Below are positions 41,894 to 51,957 of a stretch of DNA of 64,000 bases, piece by piece. Origin of the DNA: Empedobacter sedimenti. GTDB lineage: Bacteria; Bacteroidota; Bacteroidia; Flavobacteriales; Weeksellaceae. The stretch spans positions 62,001 to 126,000 of the forward strand of contig NZ_JASCQG010000010.1 of the NCBI RefSeq assembly GCF_030005555.1, written 5' to 3'. The translations under genes and the position numbers were made by a program. Positions within the stretch are counted from its first letter, which is position 1, and every line of letters begins with the position of its first letter. Below the pieces are notes generated by a model, which had not been told where the DNA came from, searched no databases, and was given only the letters and a program-made list of their open reading frames with translations.

Positions 41894-42853
41894 ATGCCTT
41901 ACATCGAACATTCTAGTTATCCAAAACCTAGTTTTCTCAACCGAAATTCGCACTACTCTACCATTTATCCAGCAAAATTCAAGAAATACCCTATTCCAAA
42001 TTACACAAGAGAAAAAATCACAACTGATGATGGTGATTTTCTGAATTTGGATTGGCGATTTCAAAATAATAAAGACAAATTAATCATCCTTTTTCATGGA
42101 TTAGAAGGCGATTCTAAAAGAACGTATCTTAACTCGTGTTCTGATTATTTTTACAACAAAGGATTTAATATCCTAGCTTGGAATCATAGAACGTGTGGAG
42201 GTGAAATGAATAACACTTGTCGTTTGTATCATCATGGATCAATTGATGATGTACACAGAGTTGTAGAAAAGGTATTGAAAGAAAATTATCAAGAAGTTTA
42301 CTTAATTGGTTATTCGATGGGTGGTGCTTTGGTTTTGAATTATCTTGGAAATTACGACATAAATAATCGTGTAAAATGTGGTGTTGTTTTTTCTGCACCT
42401 ATTTCTCTAAAATCTTGTGCTGATACATTGAAAGTATTTCCGAATACTATTTATTTCAATAATTTCAAACGTACTTTAGTTCCAAAATTTAAAGCAAAAG
42501 CAGAGCAATTTCCCGGTGTATTGAACGAAAAAATGATTGATAAAATCAAAACTTTTGATGAAGTGGATGAGTATTTTACAGCTTCTTTACATGGTTATTC
42601 ATCCAAAGAAGATTATTACCATAAAGCTTCGCCTGCAACTGTTTTAGATAACATTAAAACACCTTGTTTGGTTATAAATGCAACAAATGATCCATTTCTG
42701 GGTAAAGATTGTTATTCTATCGAACGTTTCAAAAGCCATAAATTCTGCACATTTGAAATGCCTAAATATGGTGGACATTGCGGTTTTCCTTTAGAAAATA
42801 ATTTGCATTCTTGGGCAGAGATAAGAGCTTGGGAATATATCCGTAATATCTAA
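41894..42853 (+). CDS. YheT-family alpha/beta hydrolase
   Basis: The 319-residue protein has the oxyanion loop LFHGLEGDSKRTYL near residue 66, nucleophile elbow IGYSMGGALVLNYLG near 138, acid in NATNDPFLG near 258 and the catalytic His in GGHCGFP near 298. The start PSFLNRNSHYSTIYPAKF and the YWNHRTCGGE-like segment (LAWNHRTCGGEMNN) are YheT/ABHD1-3 type. These are esterases or lipases of unclear physiological substrate. Third gene of recF-dciA-yheT unit. Confidence 0.88.
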   Translation: MPYIEHSSYPKPSFLNRNSHYSTIYPAKFKKYPIPNYTREKITTDDGDFLNLDWRFQNNKDKLIILFHGLEGDSKRTYLNSCSDYFYNKGFNILAWNHRTCGGEMNNTCRLYHHGSIDDVHRVVEKVLKENYQEVYLIGYSMGGALVLNYLGNYDINNRVKCGVVFSAPISLKSCADTLKVFPNTIYFNNFKRTLVPKFKAKAEQFPGVLNEKMIDKIKTFDEVDEYFTASLHGYSSKEDYYHKASPATVLDNIKTPCLVINATNDPFLGKDCYSIERFKSHKFCTFEMPKYGGHCGFPLENNLHSWAEIRAWEYIRNI

Positions 42854-42870
42854 GTGAATTTAAAAACATA

Positions 42871-42897
42871 AAAAAATCCCCTCAGTGAGGGGATTTT
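42871..42897. terminator. Bidirectional terminator between yheT-like gene and susD
   Basis: AATCCCCTCA (42875-42884) pairs with TGAGGGGATT (42886-42895), with A's on the left and T's on the right. The convergent genes on both sides share it. Confidence 0.85.
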
Positions 42898-42919
42898 ATT
42901 TTTATATAAATCTAAAATA

Positions 42920-44356
42920 TTATTTTTCGTAACCTGGGTTTTGAACAATTTTAGTATCTACAATATTGATTTCTGCTCTTGGAATTGGGAAAGCAATAAG
43001 GTTTTTATCTACAGATGCAGGTACAAATGATTTGTCTCCCCAACGTAATAAATCCCATTGTCTTTGTCCTTCTCCAATTAACTCTCTTGAACGCTCTTTC
43101 TTAAGATCGTCCATTGTTACTGAATTAATTGTAAGTAACTGATCTTCTACAGATTTCTCAGAACCATCAGCATTTTTAATTGGTAATAAACGTAATCTTA
43201 ATAAAGTTTTGTAATAATCTAAAGCTTTAATAGGACTTCCTCCATTTAATTCTGCTTCAACACCATTTAAAAGAACTTCTTCGTTACGCACCATTTTGAT
43301 GTTATCATTACCCGAACCATTTGTATATTTTCCTGAAATAAACCAGTTTCCATTACCTTTAGTTGGGAACTCTGTAAACAAAGTTTTTCTTACATCATTA
43401 TTAGCATACAAACTTTCTACAACATCTTTTTTAGGTTGAATATTAGCATAACCACCATATTGTAATCTATAACCATATGAAGTAGTTCCTAATGAAGCAA
43501 CTTGACCTACTGCTAATTCGAAAATTGAGTTAGAAGCTGCACCATTTAAAGTATAATTAAATGATTCTTTTACTAATCCAGCTGAAATTGGCGCTGCATA
43601 ACCTGCAGCAGCTAATTCATTTGTTAATTGTCTTACTTTAGCGTAATCTCCTTTGTATAAATAGAATCTAGACATTAAAGCTTTTAAAGCAGGAATGCTT
43701 AAATCTGTTTTTCCTGAAATTGCTAAAGGAGTATTTGTAGACATTAATGCAAGTGCTTTATCGAAATCTGCAACAATTTGAGCTTCAGTTTCAGCGATAG
43801 TAGCACGAGCCATTTTAGCTTTAGGATCATATTTTGTTGGTAAAACAACACCTAAATTACCTCCTGTATACTTTTGTCCGTACAATCTTAATAAGTCAAA
43901 GAAACCAATTGCTCTTAAACCATATGCTTGTCCTTGAGAATAATAAGATCTTGATTTATCTGTATCTGTCCCAGTGAATGCAGCAACATCAGAATTAATC
44001 ACAATGTTTGTCTTAGCAATCATCTCGTAAATTTTATTCCAAGTGTTAGTTGCATAAGCATCAGTAGATAGCATTGTATAATTTTGGATGTTTTGGTAAT
44101 AACCTCCTGCCAAATTACTATACATTTTATCAGATCTAACCTCTCCGAAAGCTAAATAATCAGCTCCATAATAGTTTGTTGATCTCATTGAAGCATAAGC
44201 ACCTTTAACAAATGCTTGAATTTCTTGTAAATTTTTCAAAGGAGCTTGCTCAACTGATTGATGAAACTCTCTATCAACAAAATCATCACTACAAGAAACG
44301 CTTAATGATAATACTGACGCTGTTAATATTGCTATTGTAAATAATCTTTTTTTCAT
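42920..44356 (-). CDS. SusD/RagB family outer-membrane lipoprotein (pair 1)
   Basis: The 478-residue lipoprotein (lipobox SVSC, Cys near residue 22) has the SusD pattern. An acidic DDFVD follows the Cys, FVKGAYASMRSTNYYGADYLAFGEVRSD is the N-terminal TPR start, the helical repeat AIGFFDLLRLYGQKYTG is in the middle, and the C-terminal RSRELIGEGQRQWDLLRWGDKSF and AFPIPRAEINI elements are family markers. SusD proteins form the lid of a SusC channel and bind the incoming nutrient. Partner: the SusC gene 12 bp upstream in transcription order. No glycosidase or protease gene accompanies this pair, so the substrate is unknown. Confidence 0.95.
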   Translation of the reverse strand: MKKRLFTIAILTASVLSLSVSCSDDFVDREFHQSVEQAPLKNLQEIQAFVKGAYASMRSTNYYGADYLAFGEVRSDKMYSNLAGGYYQNIQNYTMLSTDAYATNTWNKIYEMIAKTNIVINSDVAAFTGTDTDKSRSYYSQGQAYGLRAIGFFDLLRLYGQKYTGGNLGVVLPTKYDPKAKMARATIAETEAQIVADFDKALALMSTNTPLAISGKTDLSIPALKALMSRFYLYKGDYAKVRQLTNELAAAGYAAPISAGLVKESFNYTLNGAASNSIFELAVGQVASLGTTSYGYRLQYGGYANIQPKKDVVESLYANNDVRKTLFTEFPTKGNGNWFISGKYTNGSGNDNIKMVRNEEVLLNGVEAELNGGSPIKALDYYKTLLRLRLLPIKNADGSEKSVEDQLLTINSVTMDDLKKERSRELIGEGQRQWDLLRWGDKSFVPASVDKNLIAFPIPRAEINIVDTKIVQNPGYEK

Positions 44357-44368
44357 TTTTAATTTTTT

Positions 44369-47365
44369 TTAGAAACTAACGTTAACACCTACTAAGAATG
44401 TTTTCAATACTGGTAAACTTAAGTTTGTGTAACCAGCAATGTTTGTCTCAGGATCAAATTTCAAATCTTTATCAAATCTGTGTGTCCAAGCATTATTTGC
44501 CATAACATACATTTGGATAGAATTTAATCCAGTCCCTTGTAACATTTTAGAATCAAAAGAATAAGATAATCTAGCATTACTTAAACGAATGTAATCTGCA
44601 TCATACATAAATCTAGTCGAAGCTTGATTAGATCTTTTATTTCCTCCATAAACTGGTTTAGGATTAGAAGCATTAGGGTTATCTTTTGTCCAATAATCTC
44701 CCATTACATCACCATATCCAGGATAGTTGATTGTATATTGTCCGTCACTGAATGAGTAAGAAGCCCAATCATCATAAATTTTTCCTCCGAATCCGAAAGT
44801 AAACTGTAAATCAAGTGCGAAACCTGCGTATGCTAAAGTTGTGTTTACACCTCCATATACATCACTAATAAATGAACCTTGAATAGCTTGTTCAGCTAAA
44901 TTATAGTTATTCGTCGTTTCACCATCTTTACCATTTTTGTACCATAATGGATCTCCATTAGCAGCATCTACACCAGCCCATTTTCTTAAGTAGAACGTAC
45001 GAACTCCTTGACCTTCTGTTAAAATAGTAGTTGATGTTTTTACATCTCCTCCATATAACTCAGTAATCTCATTCTTTAACGTAGATAGATTAACTCCTAA
45101 ATTCCAGTTAAATTGATTACGATCACCTCTAAAGATATCTGCATTTAAAGAGAATTCAAACCCTTTATTTACTAAAGTTCCGATATTATCAACATAAGAC
45201 GTCATACCTTGAGATCCTGATAAAGGTAAACTATAGATTAAGTCTTTTGTTTTCTTGTTGAAATATTCTGCAGAGAATTTAATACGATCATTTAAGAATC
45301 CGAAGTCAACACCAACATTTAATGGATTAACTGTTTCCCATGATAAATTTGGATTAAAGAATCCTCCATAAGAAGCTGCAGCTGCATCATTGTAGTTTGT
45401 TGTAAAACTATATGTTGCATAAGGATTAGCAGAAACTTGGTTACCTACTTTACCATAAGAAGCTCTTAATTTCATCATAGAAATTGTTTTACTATCTCTT
45501 AAGTTACCTAAACGTGCAAGATCTACTCCAAGACCTGCAGACCAGAAGTCTCCAGCTTTTTGTCCTGGCATGAATTGAGATAAAATATCACGACGGTAAG
45601 ATGCATCAACTAAGATTAATTTATCATAATCATAGTGAGCTGTAGCAGCATACCCCCAACGAGAGTTAACTCCTCTATCACCTCCATAACCTAATGGAAC
45701 AACAAAGTTTGTTAAAGTTTCAAGTGATGGAGAACCAACGTTTTGAGCTGAAGCATTTAAGAATTTTTGATCTGCTTTGTAAGCCTCTTGAATTAAAGAC
45801 ACACCTACATTATGTAAATCAAATTTTTGGTTCCAGCTAACAATATTTTGTACGTTGAAGTTGAAATATCTACTTACATAAGCATTATTCATACCTCCTC
45901 TTGCTCCTGCACCATCTCCGTGTAATGGGCTATAGTATCTATCTTCTTCTATATTAATATATTCTGGAGCAAATACTAATGTATATTTAATATTTTTCCA
46001 AATATCATATTCAGCTTTAAAATTAGCAAAAATTCTTGCTGTTGCAGCTTTACTATAGTTTAAATCTAATAATGCAGCAGGGTTAAATTGGCTATTTGAC
46101 AATCTTCCTGTTGTTGGATTCCAGTAGTAAGATCCATCAGGATTTCTTACAGGATCCGTAGGTCTATTAAAATATGATGATAAAATTGGGTTTGCAAATC
46201 CACCTCCATCTGGTAATGTTCTCATATTAGAGTAAGACATCTGGATATCAGTAGATAATTTTAATTTATCTGTTGCTTGATAAGAAACTTTGTTAGTAAA
46301 AGCTAAACGTTTATAGTTTGAGTTTTTAATAACAGATTCTTGTTTGAAGTAGTTTGCAGATGCATAGTATGATAATTTATCATTCGCTCCTGATACATTG
46401 AAATCTACGTTTTGTTGGAAACCTTTCTTTTGTGTTTCTTCTTTCCAATTCGTTGAATACGGAGATTTGAAAATACTTGCAAAAGTAGCATTCACTTTAC
46501 CAGCTGCTATATCAGCATCTGTATAGCTTGTTCCTAAATAATTATTAACTTGATCTTTTAAGTATGTTTTATACTCGTTAGCCGAAAAACCTCTATAAGT
46601 ATCTACTGCACGATCATTCCAACCAATACTTGAAGCGAAGTTAAATTTAGCAGCTCCTTTTTTACCAGATTTAGTTGTAATAATAATAACCCCTGCACCA
46701 GCATCAGCACCATAAACTGCCGTAGAAACAGCATCTTTAAGAACTGTTACACTTTCGATATCATCAGGATTCATAGAAGCCAAGATGTTACCAGTTGTAC
46801 TGTTTCTTGTTAAATCACCACTTGAAACACGTACACCATCAACAATCCAAATTGGCGATGTTACACCATTGATAGAAGAAATACCACGTACACGTACACT
46901 TGCCATACCACCTGGTTGCCCTGAAGCATTACCTGTTTGTACACCTGTTACACGTCCTTGTAACATTTTATCTACAGAAGCAACAGGAACATCTTCGATT
47001 GCTTTTGAAGTCATTGTACTTGTAGATCCTGTAATCTCTTTAACAGATTTTGTTAAACCAAAACCTACTACTACTACTTCTCCTAAATCTACGTTTTCTT
47101 TAACAGATTTTAATACACCTAAGTTTGTAGATGTAACTTTAAATTCTTTTCCATTAACAACTAAAATATCTCCTACTTTAGCGTCAATGTTAAAATTCCC
47201 GTTTTCGTCTGTGTAAGCAACTTTGTCTGTACCTTTTACAATAACTTCTACATCAGCCTCTGGGAAATTATCTGCATCGTTAACTACACCTGTTACCTGG
47301 GCAAAAGCAAAAGTTCCTAACCCTAGGAATGCTAGTAAGCCCAAAGATGTTAATCTTCTCCTCAT
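44369..47365 (-). CDS. SusC/RagA family TonB-linked outer-membrane protein (pair 1)
   Basis: The 998-residue protein has a signal peptide (MRRRLTSLGLLAFLGLGTFAFAQ), a carboxypeptidase-like regulatory domain (VTGVVNDADNFPEADVEVIVKGTDKVAYTDENGNF, residues 24-60), a TonB-box-like GEVVVVGFG near residue 98, the plug domain (GVQTGNASGQPGGMASVRVRGISSI, then SVTVLKDAVSTAVYGADAGAGVIIITTKSGKKG near 205) and a 22-strand barrel ending LVGVNVSF. It imports large oligomers with SusD and TonB-ExbBD energy. The N-terminal 100 residues are closely similar to the second SusC in this window (56946-60074). About 380 bp of AT-rich sequence lies upstream; no consensus promoter could be pinned down. Confidence 0.96.
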   Translation of the reverse strand: MRRRLTSLGLLAFLGLGTFAFAQVTGVVNDADNFPEADVEVIVKGTDKVAYTDENGNFNIDAKVGDILVVNGKEFKVTSTNLGVLKSVKENVDLGEVVVVGFGLTKSVKEITGSTSTMTSKAIEDVPVASVDKMLQGRVTGVQTGNASGQPGGMASVRVRGISSINGVTSPIWIVDGVRVSSGDLTRNSTTGNILASMNPDDIESVTVLKDAVSTAVYGADAGAGVIIITTKSGKKGAAKFNFASSIGWNDRAVDTYRGFSANEYKTYLKDQVNNYLGTSYTDADIAAGKVNATFASIFKSPYSTNWKEETQKKGFQQNVDFNVSGANDKLSYYASANYFKQESVIKNSNYKRLAFTNKVSYQATDKLKLSTDIQMSYSNMRTLPDGGGFANPILSSYFNRPTDPVRNPDGSYYWNPTTGRLSNSQFNPAALLDLNYSKAATARIFANFKAEYDIWKNIKYTLVFAPEYINIEEDRYYSPLHGDGAGARGGMNNAYVSRYFNFNVQNIVSWNQKFDLHNVGVSLIQEAYKADQKFLNASAQNVGSPSLETLTNFVVPLGYGGDRGVNSRWGYAATAHYDYDKLILVDASYRRDILSQFMPGQKAGDFWSAGLGVDLARLGNLRDSKTISMMKLRASYGKVGNQVSANPYATYSFTTNYNDAAAASYGGFFNPNLSWETVNPLNVGVDFGFLNDRIKFSAEYFNKKTKDLIYSLPLSGSQGMTSYVDNIGTLVNKGFEFSLNADIFRGDRNQFNWNLGVNLSTLKNEITELYGGDVKTSTTILTEGQGVRTFYLRKWAGVDAANGDPLWYKNGKDGETTNNYNLAEQAIQGSFISDVYGGVNTTLAYAGFALDLQFTFGFGGKIYDDWASYSFSDGQYTINYPGYGDVMGDYWTKDNPNASNPKPVYGGNKRSNQASTRFMYDADYIRLSNARLSYSFDSKMLQGTGLNSIQMYVMANNAWTHRFDKDLKFDPETNIAGYTNLSLPVLKTFLVGVNVSF

Positions 47366-47697
47366 AGTTTTAATTTTTATAACATTTAGGACAAAACTCT
47401 AACTTTTTTTTAAGATTTCCAAAAAACATATTACTATTTTTTTTGATTTTCAAATATTTTTAAAAAAAATGTCTAATATTTTTACAATTACACAACTTTA
47501 TTCTATTTCATACTTAATATGATAATTAAAATAGCTAATTAATGAAAAAAGACAAATTTAACACAATCCTGTATTAGTTTATTGATAATTTAATAGCTAT
47601 AAATATTGAAGTCTTAAAATTATTTAACCAAAATATCAACGTTAAATAATTCTGAATTTTTAATTAATAAAATTCATGCCTAGATCAGTATAAAATT
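47366..47697. other. Intergenic region upstream of susC pair 1
   Basis: Very AT-rich sequence between the susC start and the terminator of the DUF5689 gene. I see no gene, clear repeat, or exact TAnnTTTG promoter; a poly-A/T stretch near 47405-47470 is the only notable feature. It must contain the susC promoter. Confidence 0.6.
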
Positions 47698-47727
47698 AAA
47701 AAAGACAGCCAAATGGCTGTCTTTTTT
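47698..47727 (-). terminator. Terminator of the TonB receptor-DUF5689 operon
   Basis: AAAAAAGACAGCC (47698-47710) pairs with GGCTGTCTTTTTT (47715-47727) around AAAT, about 20 bp after the DUF5689 stop on the minus strand. Confidence 0.87.
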
Positions 47728-47746
47728 AATAAGAGTATAATTTAAA

Positions 47747-49096
47747 TTACTTAACAAACTCTATGTCATCAATATTTACACGTAAACGATTATTGTTTGA
47801 TCTTAAAAAAGACTTATTAACTAATTTAACCGAAACCCTGTCAGTAGAAGCCGCATTAATTGAAAACTCTAATGAGTTTAATTTGCCTCTTTCACTAGTT
47901 TTCTCTCCAACAGATTTCCATGTAACACCAAAATCAGTAGAGATTAACACCTCTAATTTGATTTCTTTATCCGCATCTGTACTTTCGCTAAAAGTAGCTC
48001 CTCCAAATTTTACTTTTAATGTTTTAAGACCAGTTGCAAAAAATTTCGATTGTATAAAACCATCTACTGTTGATGTACCTCTTAAACGAACCGAACTAGT
48101 TCCTGATGTTTTTAAGTCACTATCAGATGGATCGAAAACTCCTCCATCAGAAAAAATCCAAGTTCCAGTTGACAATGCTAAATCCGCGACATTATAATTA
48201 TTTTTCTTAGCCAACTCAAAATCTTCTTTTGTTCCTTTTATTTCTTCTACACCTTCTGGTAAAATTGTAAAACGAGCTTGATCAAATTTTACATCTTTTG
48301 TATCACGAATAAACAATTGGTAAGTAGAATTGTACTTAGAAACCACAACTGTTATAGCACCACTACCGTTTGGTAAAGCATCTCCGGCCCAACTTGCAAA
48401 ATTAGAATTACGTAAATCTGTTTCTCTTCCTTTTTTATCAACCAAAACTCTGTTTACAGTTTCTGTTGCTGTTCCGTATGTTTTGTCAATTTCTGGTTGT
48501 TTAAACTGAATACCTTCTATTGTAACTAATGTATTTAAATTAGCAGGTTTCAAAGCATCAGCTAAAGACGTAACAACTTTTGGTTTAATCGCCTGTATTG
48601 GTTCGCACGTTTTTACCATATAAGTTGAAATAACAGTACTTGGAATACGACCAACAGGATATTTAGGATCTACAGAACCAATTTTCATTACCCCTCTGTC
48701 AGTTGCAACAATTAAACCTTTTAGATTAATTTGTACTTGTGCTCCAATTGGATAATTATTAAATAACTTATCTCCTGCAATTTCAATCTGAATTCCTGTT
48801 GTAGGATTTTCAACCTTATCTTGTAAAGAAATTGTACTATAAAAGTTTCCTGTTTCGTCACTAGAGATAACATAAGCTTTAACGATTAACTCTTCTGCAA
48901 CCGCTCCGTTAGCATCCAACTTAATTCCTCCAGCTGTAGCTTTTGCAACTAAATCTGCTAAAGATATATTTGCTTGCGGCAAATTACATTCGATAGGTGG
49001 TGTTGCATAATCATCGTCTTGCACACACGATTGTGTAAAAAATAAACCAGCGCTTAATGTTAAAGCGATTGATAATTTTGTGATTGTATTATTCAT
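47747..49096 (-). CDS. DUF5689 lipoprotein (OB-fold-like, nuclease-associated)
   Basis: The 449-residue lipoprotein (lipobox TQSC, Cys near residue 24) matches the Bacteroidota DUF5689 type. After a short linker, ISLADLVAKATAGGIKLDANGAVAEELIVKAYVISSDETGNFYSTISLQDK is the DUF5689 start, PTTGIQIEIAGDKLFNNYPIGAQVQINLKGLIV looks like an OB-fold strand set, and YNSTYQLFIRDTKDVKFDQ closes it. The C-terminal 180 residues are a beta-rich jelly-roll-like domain (TSGTSSVRLRGTSTVDGFIQSKFFATG...VNIDDIEFVK). Similar OB-fold regions precede the catalytic domain of secreted ExeM/YhcR-type nucleases. Co-transcribed after the TonB receptor. Confidence 0.85.
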   Translation of the reverse strand: MNNTITKLSIALTLSAGLFFTQSCVQDDDYATPPIECNLPQANISLADLVAKATAGGIKLDANGAVAEELIVKAYVISSDETGNFYSTISLQDKVENPTTGIQIEIAGDKLFNNYPIGAQVQINLKGLIVATDRGVMKIGSVDPKYPVGRIPSTVISTYMVKTCEPIQAIKPKVVTSLADALKPANLNTLVTIEGIQFKQPEIDKTYGTATETVNRVLVDKKGRETDLRNSNFASWAGDALPNGSGAITVVVSKYNSTYQLFIRDTKDVKFDQARFTILPEGVEEIKGTKEDFELAKKNNYNVADLALSTGTWIFSDGGVFDPSDSDLKTSGTSSVRLRGTSTVDGFIQSKFFATGLKTLKVKFGGATFSESTDADKEIKLEVLISTDFGVTWKSVGEKTSERGKLNSLEFSINAASTDRVSVKLVNKSFLRSNNNRLRVNIDDIEFVK

Positions 49097-49122
49097 CTTA
49101 AATCTTGTTCGTAGTTAATAAA

Positions 49123-51879
49123 TTAAAATCTGAAATAAATGTTCGCAAAATATGTTGTACCCATTCCGTAAAACATTTTCGATCCAAACATGCGTTGGTA
49201 GTTTTTGTCAATAGCATTGTTATATTTCCCAATACGCATTTGCTCAAAACCTCCTGTTACGTAGTTTTTGTTATTCAATACATTATTAATAGTACCTGAA
49301 ATTCCGGCTGAATATTTACCTATACGGAAAGTTTTCCCAAGATTAAGATTCAACATAAATTCGTTACTAAATTTTTCTTGTTTCAATAAACTTTTTAATC
49401 CTTCTTCTGTTATTCCATTAATTGGAACTCCATTTTGTGTAGTAAAGCTTATTGTTCTTCTGTAAGGAGAAGGATCCGTATAATTATTCATTAAATAATT
49501 TCCAGAAATACCAACCCACCAAAATTTAGGATCACGATATTCCGCTCCTAAAGAAAATCCTGATTGCGGACCTGAAGCCACTTTGTAATTTTCTAAGTAA
49601 GCTGTTCCGTAATTTTTGTAAGGAACTCCATTAATTCCGAACTCATCAGAATATAAATTATAACTCGGATTGTCTTTGTATACATATTGACCGATAGATG
49701 CAACTGCAGATAATGTAAGAACTGGTAGAACTTGTGCTTCAACAGCCAATTCTGTTCCCAAATATTCTTTTCCAACACCTGTCATTACCTCAGACACAAA
49801 AAGTTGTTCCGAAGCTCCGTCAATGTATCCAAAAGCTTTTTCTATTTCATCTTTCGTTCTTGTATAAAAAGCTGTTGCGCGCGCCTTAATACGTGGCGCT
49901 CTTAGGATATACGAAATATCACTTGAAAAAACTTTCGCACTTTCTATACCATCTACTGAAACATCGTTAAGACGAGCATTTGGGAAAATTTCGTCCGAAG
50001 TTGGCGCTTCTGTTTGATACATTACATTTGCTTGAACAAAATTTCGCCCATCAAGTTTTAACAAGAAGTTAGATTTCACTCCGAAATTTGTAAAATCATA
50101 GGTTTTACTTTTTCCGTAAGAGTTATCTTTATACATCTCATTTTGGTATTTACCATCACGATAAAACTTAGTTAACGAAGCTTTCATTCCGATTGTTACA
50201 TCCAATAACTTTCCTTTGATCTTAGATTGCGCGTACAAATCGGCATAATCACGATTGATTTCGTAATAATACTCTTGTTTATCACCTTTCTTGGCAACAT
50301 AATCAGGATCCAATAAATTATAATTATAGAAATGATTTACTGGTAAACCCGTTGTCACATTAAAATCATCAACATTTAATACATATTGAGCTCCTAACAA
50401 ATCTTGAATTTCACGATATAGTTTAGATTTCGTATTTTGATAAGATGCTGCAATTGTTAAATCGATATCATTTGATAATTGCGTCTGAAAGTTAGTATAC
50501 GCCGTTGCTATTTTATCTTCGTTAACATCTGCTGTTAACCAATAAGCAGCTCTACCATTCGCACTATTTTCATTCGCACGATACATACTTCCCCAATCTA
50601 ATTGAGAAATTTGTCCGCTTTTCCATAATTGTTCTCTATCCGAAATAGCTGCTGCATTTGCTCCATTAAAAGCTAAATAACTTGGCATATTTCTATAATA
50701 AGTTGGCGACGGATTATTTGCCTTAAACCAATCTAAACGTGATCCACTATCTTTCCCGAATTGATACGATATTGTAGTTGTTAATTTAGATTTATTGCTA
50801 ATATTCCAGAAGTGCGTCAACATATTTACAGGTTCAAACGTTTTCTTTACACGTTCGTTACGCTTGTCTCCATCTTGCCATCCCCAATAAGAATTGTAAT
50901 AAATTCCCATCATATCCACAACTTCTTGTGTATTTGGTGATCCTGTAGAACGACGAGTAGGCGCTCCAAAACTTGTAAAATTAAGGGTATGTTTATCGTT
51001 GATTTTTTTCTCAATTCCTACAAAATAAGCGTAAGCATCATAAAAAGTTCCTTCTATAATTCCTTCTTTCGCCCAACGTCTACTTCCCGAAACCATAAAA
51101 GCCCAACCGTTGTCCATCATCCCTGTATTATAGGTTGCCATAACACGATTTCTATATGAACGATTTGTGCTCGAATAAGCTAAACTTGTTCCTTTACGCA
51201 TTGTAGAAGGACGAGTATCAAAATTTGTAACTCCTCCTAAATCACCAAAAGCGTAAGAAGAAGGTTCAATTCCATACGTTAATTCATCTGGACGACGAGT
51301 CACATCATTAAGACCTCCCCAGTTACCAAATGTAGCGCGTCCATTATCCATTTTGTTCATACGAACGCCATTAAAATGTACATCGCTATATTTATTATCT
51401 AAACCTCTTGGTTTAAACCAATACGAACCAAGTTCGTAAGCAGATACGCGTGCAAAAACATCGCGAGAAGATTGTAAAAGTCCTGAATTAGAAGCTGTAG
51501 AACTTTCGTCATCAGACAATTCATCGTCTGTCAAGGTAATAATTCCAACTTCTGCTGTATTTGGATTAAAAGTTAATTTTATATCACCTAAGTCTAACTC
51601 TTTTTGACCTGCTACAGTGATTACTTTTTCAAAAGGATCATATCCTACGCCATAAACTTGCAATTTGTATGTTCCATCAGGAATATCAACAAACTGAAAA
51701 TAACCTATACGATCTGTTATGGCAGCATCCGAAACCGCTCCTCCGTCTAATCGTACAGTGAGGTTATACACCTCTTCACCTGTAGCAGCATTTTTAGCTA
51801 CACCAGTAACCTTTGTCTGCGCCTGCGCCATAGCTACAGTAGCAGCAAAGAGTGAAATACTTAACAATAATTTGTTCAT
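49123..51879 (-). CDS. TonB-dependent receptor (non-SusC)
   Basis: The 918-residue protein has a signal peptide (MNKLLLSISLFAATVAMAQAQ), a carboxypeptidase regulatory-like domain (TKVTGVAKNAATGEEVYNLTVRLDGG...GYFQFVDIPDGTYKLQVYG) and a plug region with RDVFARVSAYELGSYWFKPRGLDNKYSDVHFNGVRMNKMDNG, then a beta barrel ending in YFANIYFRF with terminal Phe. It differs from SusC proteins in both plug and partner. It is the first gene of an operon with the DUF5689 lipoprotein and divergent from the secreted endonuclease gene, suggesting uptake of products released by that enzyme. Confidence 0.92.
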   Translation of the reverse strand: MNKLLLSISLFAATVAMAQAQTKVTGVAKNAATGEEVYNLTVRLDGGAVSDAAITDRIGYFQFVDIPDGTYKLQVYGVGYDPFEKVITVAGQKELDLGDIKLTFNPNTAEVGIITLTDDELSDDESSTASNSGLLQSSRDVFARVSAYELGSYWFKPRGLDNKYSDVHFNGVRMNKMDNGRATFGNWGGLNDVTRRPDELTYGIEPSSYAFGDLGGVTNFDTRPSTMRKGTSLAYSSTNRSYRNRVMATYNTGMMDNGWAFMVSGSRRWAKEGIIEGTFYDAYAYFVGIEKKINDKHTLNFTSFGAPTRRSTGSPNTQEVVDMMGIYYNSYWGWQDGDKRNERVKKTFEPVNMLTHFWNISNKSKLTTTISYQFGKDSGSRLDWFKANNPSPTYYRNMPSYLAFNGANAAAISDREQLWKSGQISQLDWGSMYRANENSANGRAAYWLTADVNEDKIATAYTNFQTQLSNDIDLTIAASYQNTKSKLYREIQDLLGAQYVLNVDDFNVTTGLPVNHFYNYNLLDPDYVAKKGDKQEYYYEINRDYADLYAQSKIKGKLLDVTIGMKASLTKFYRDGKYQNEMYKDNSYGKSKTYDFTNFGVKSNFLLKLDGRNFVQANVMYQTEAPTSDEIFPNARLNDVSVDGIESAKVFSSDISYILRAPRIKARATAFYTRTKDEIEKAFGYIDGASEQLFVSEVMTGVGKEYLGTELAVEAQVLPVLTLSAVASIGQYVYKDNPSYNLYSDEFGINGVPYKNYGTAYLENYKVASGPQSGFSLGAEYRDPKFWWVGISGNYLMNNYTDPSPYRRTISFTTQNGVPINGITEEGLKSLLKQEKFSNEFMLNLNLGKTFRIGKYSAGISGTINNVLNNKNYVTGGFEQMRIGKYNNAIDKNYQRMFGSKMFYGMGTTYFANIYFRF

Positions 51880-51927
51880 TCAAACGAATTTTTATTTATA
51901 AATTAGCTATCTTAAAAGATAATCTTC

Positions 51928-51935
51928 CAAAATTA
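51928..51935 (-). promoter_or_regulatory. Putative -7 box for TonB receptor operon
   Basis: TAATTTTG on the minus strand matches TAnnTTTG, 48 nt before the receptor start. The 78-bp divergent region shared with the endonuclease gene shows no matched TTG. Confidence 0.4.
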
Positions 51936-51957
51936 ATAATTTTACAATAGACATCAT

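Noticed and set aside
46785-47216. Long plus-strand open frame opposite susC
   Set aside because: It is Thr/Pro/Ser-rich, typical of the antisense frame of a coding gene, and has no start context or family signature.
47366-47697. Possible small RNA upstream of susC
   Set aside because: No promoter-terminator pair or stable hairpin was found beyond the terminator of the neighbouring operon.
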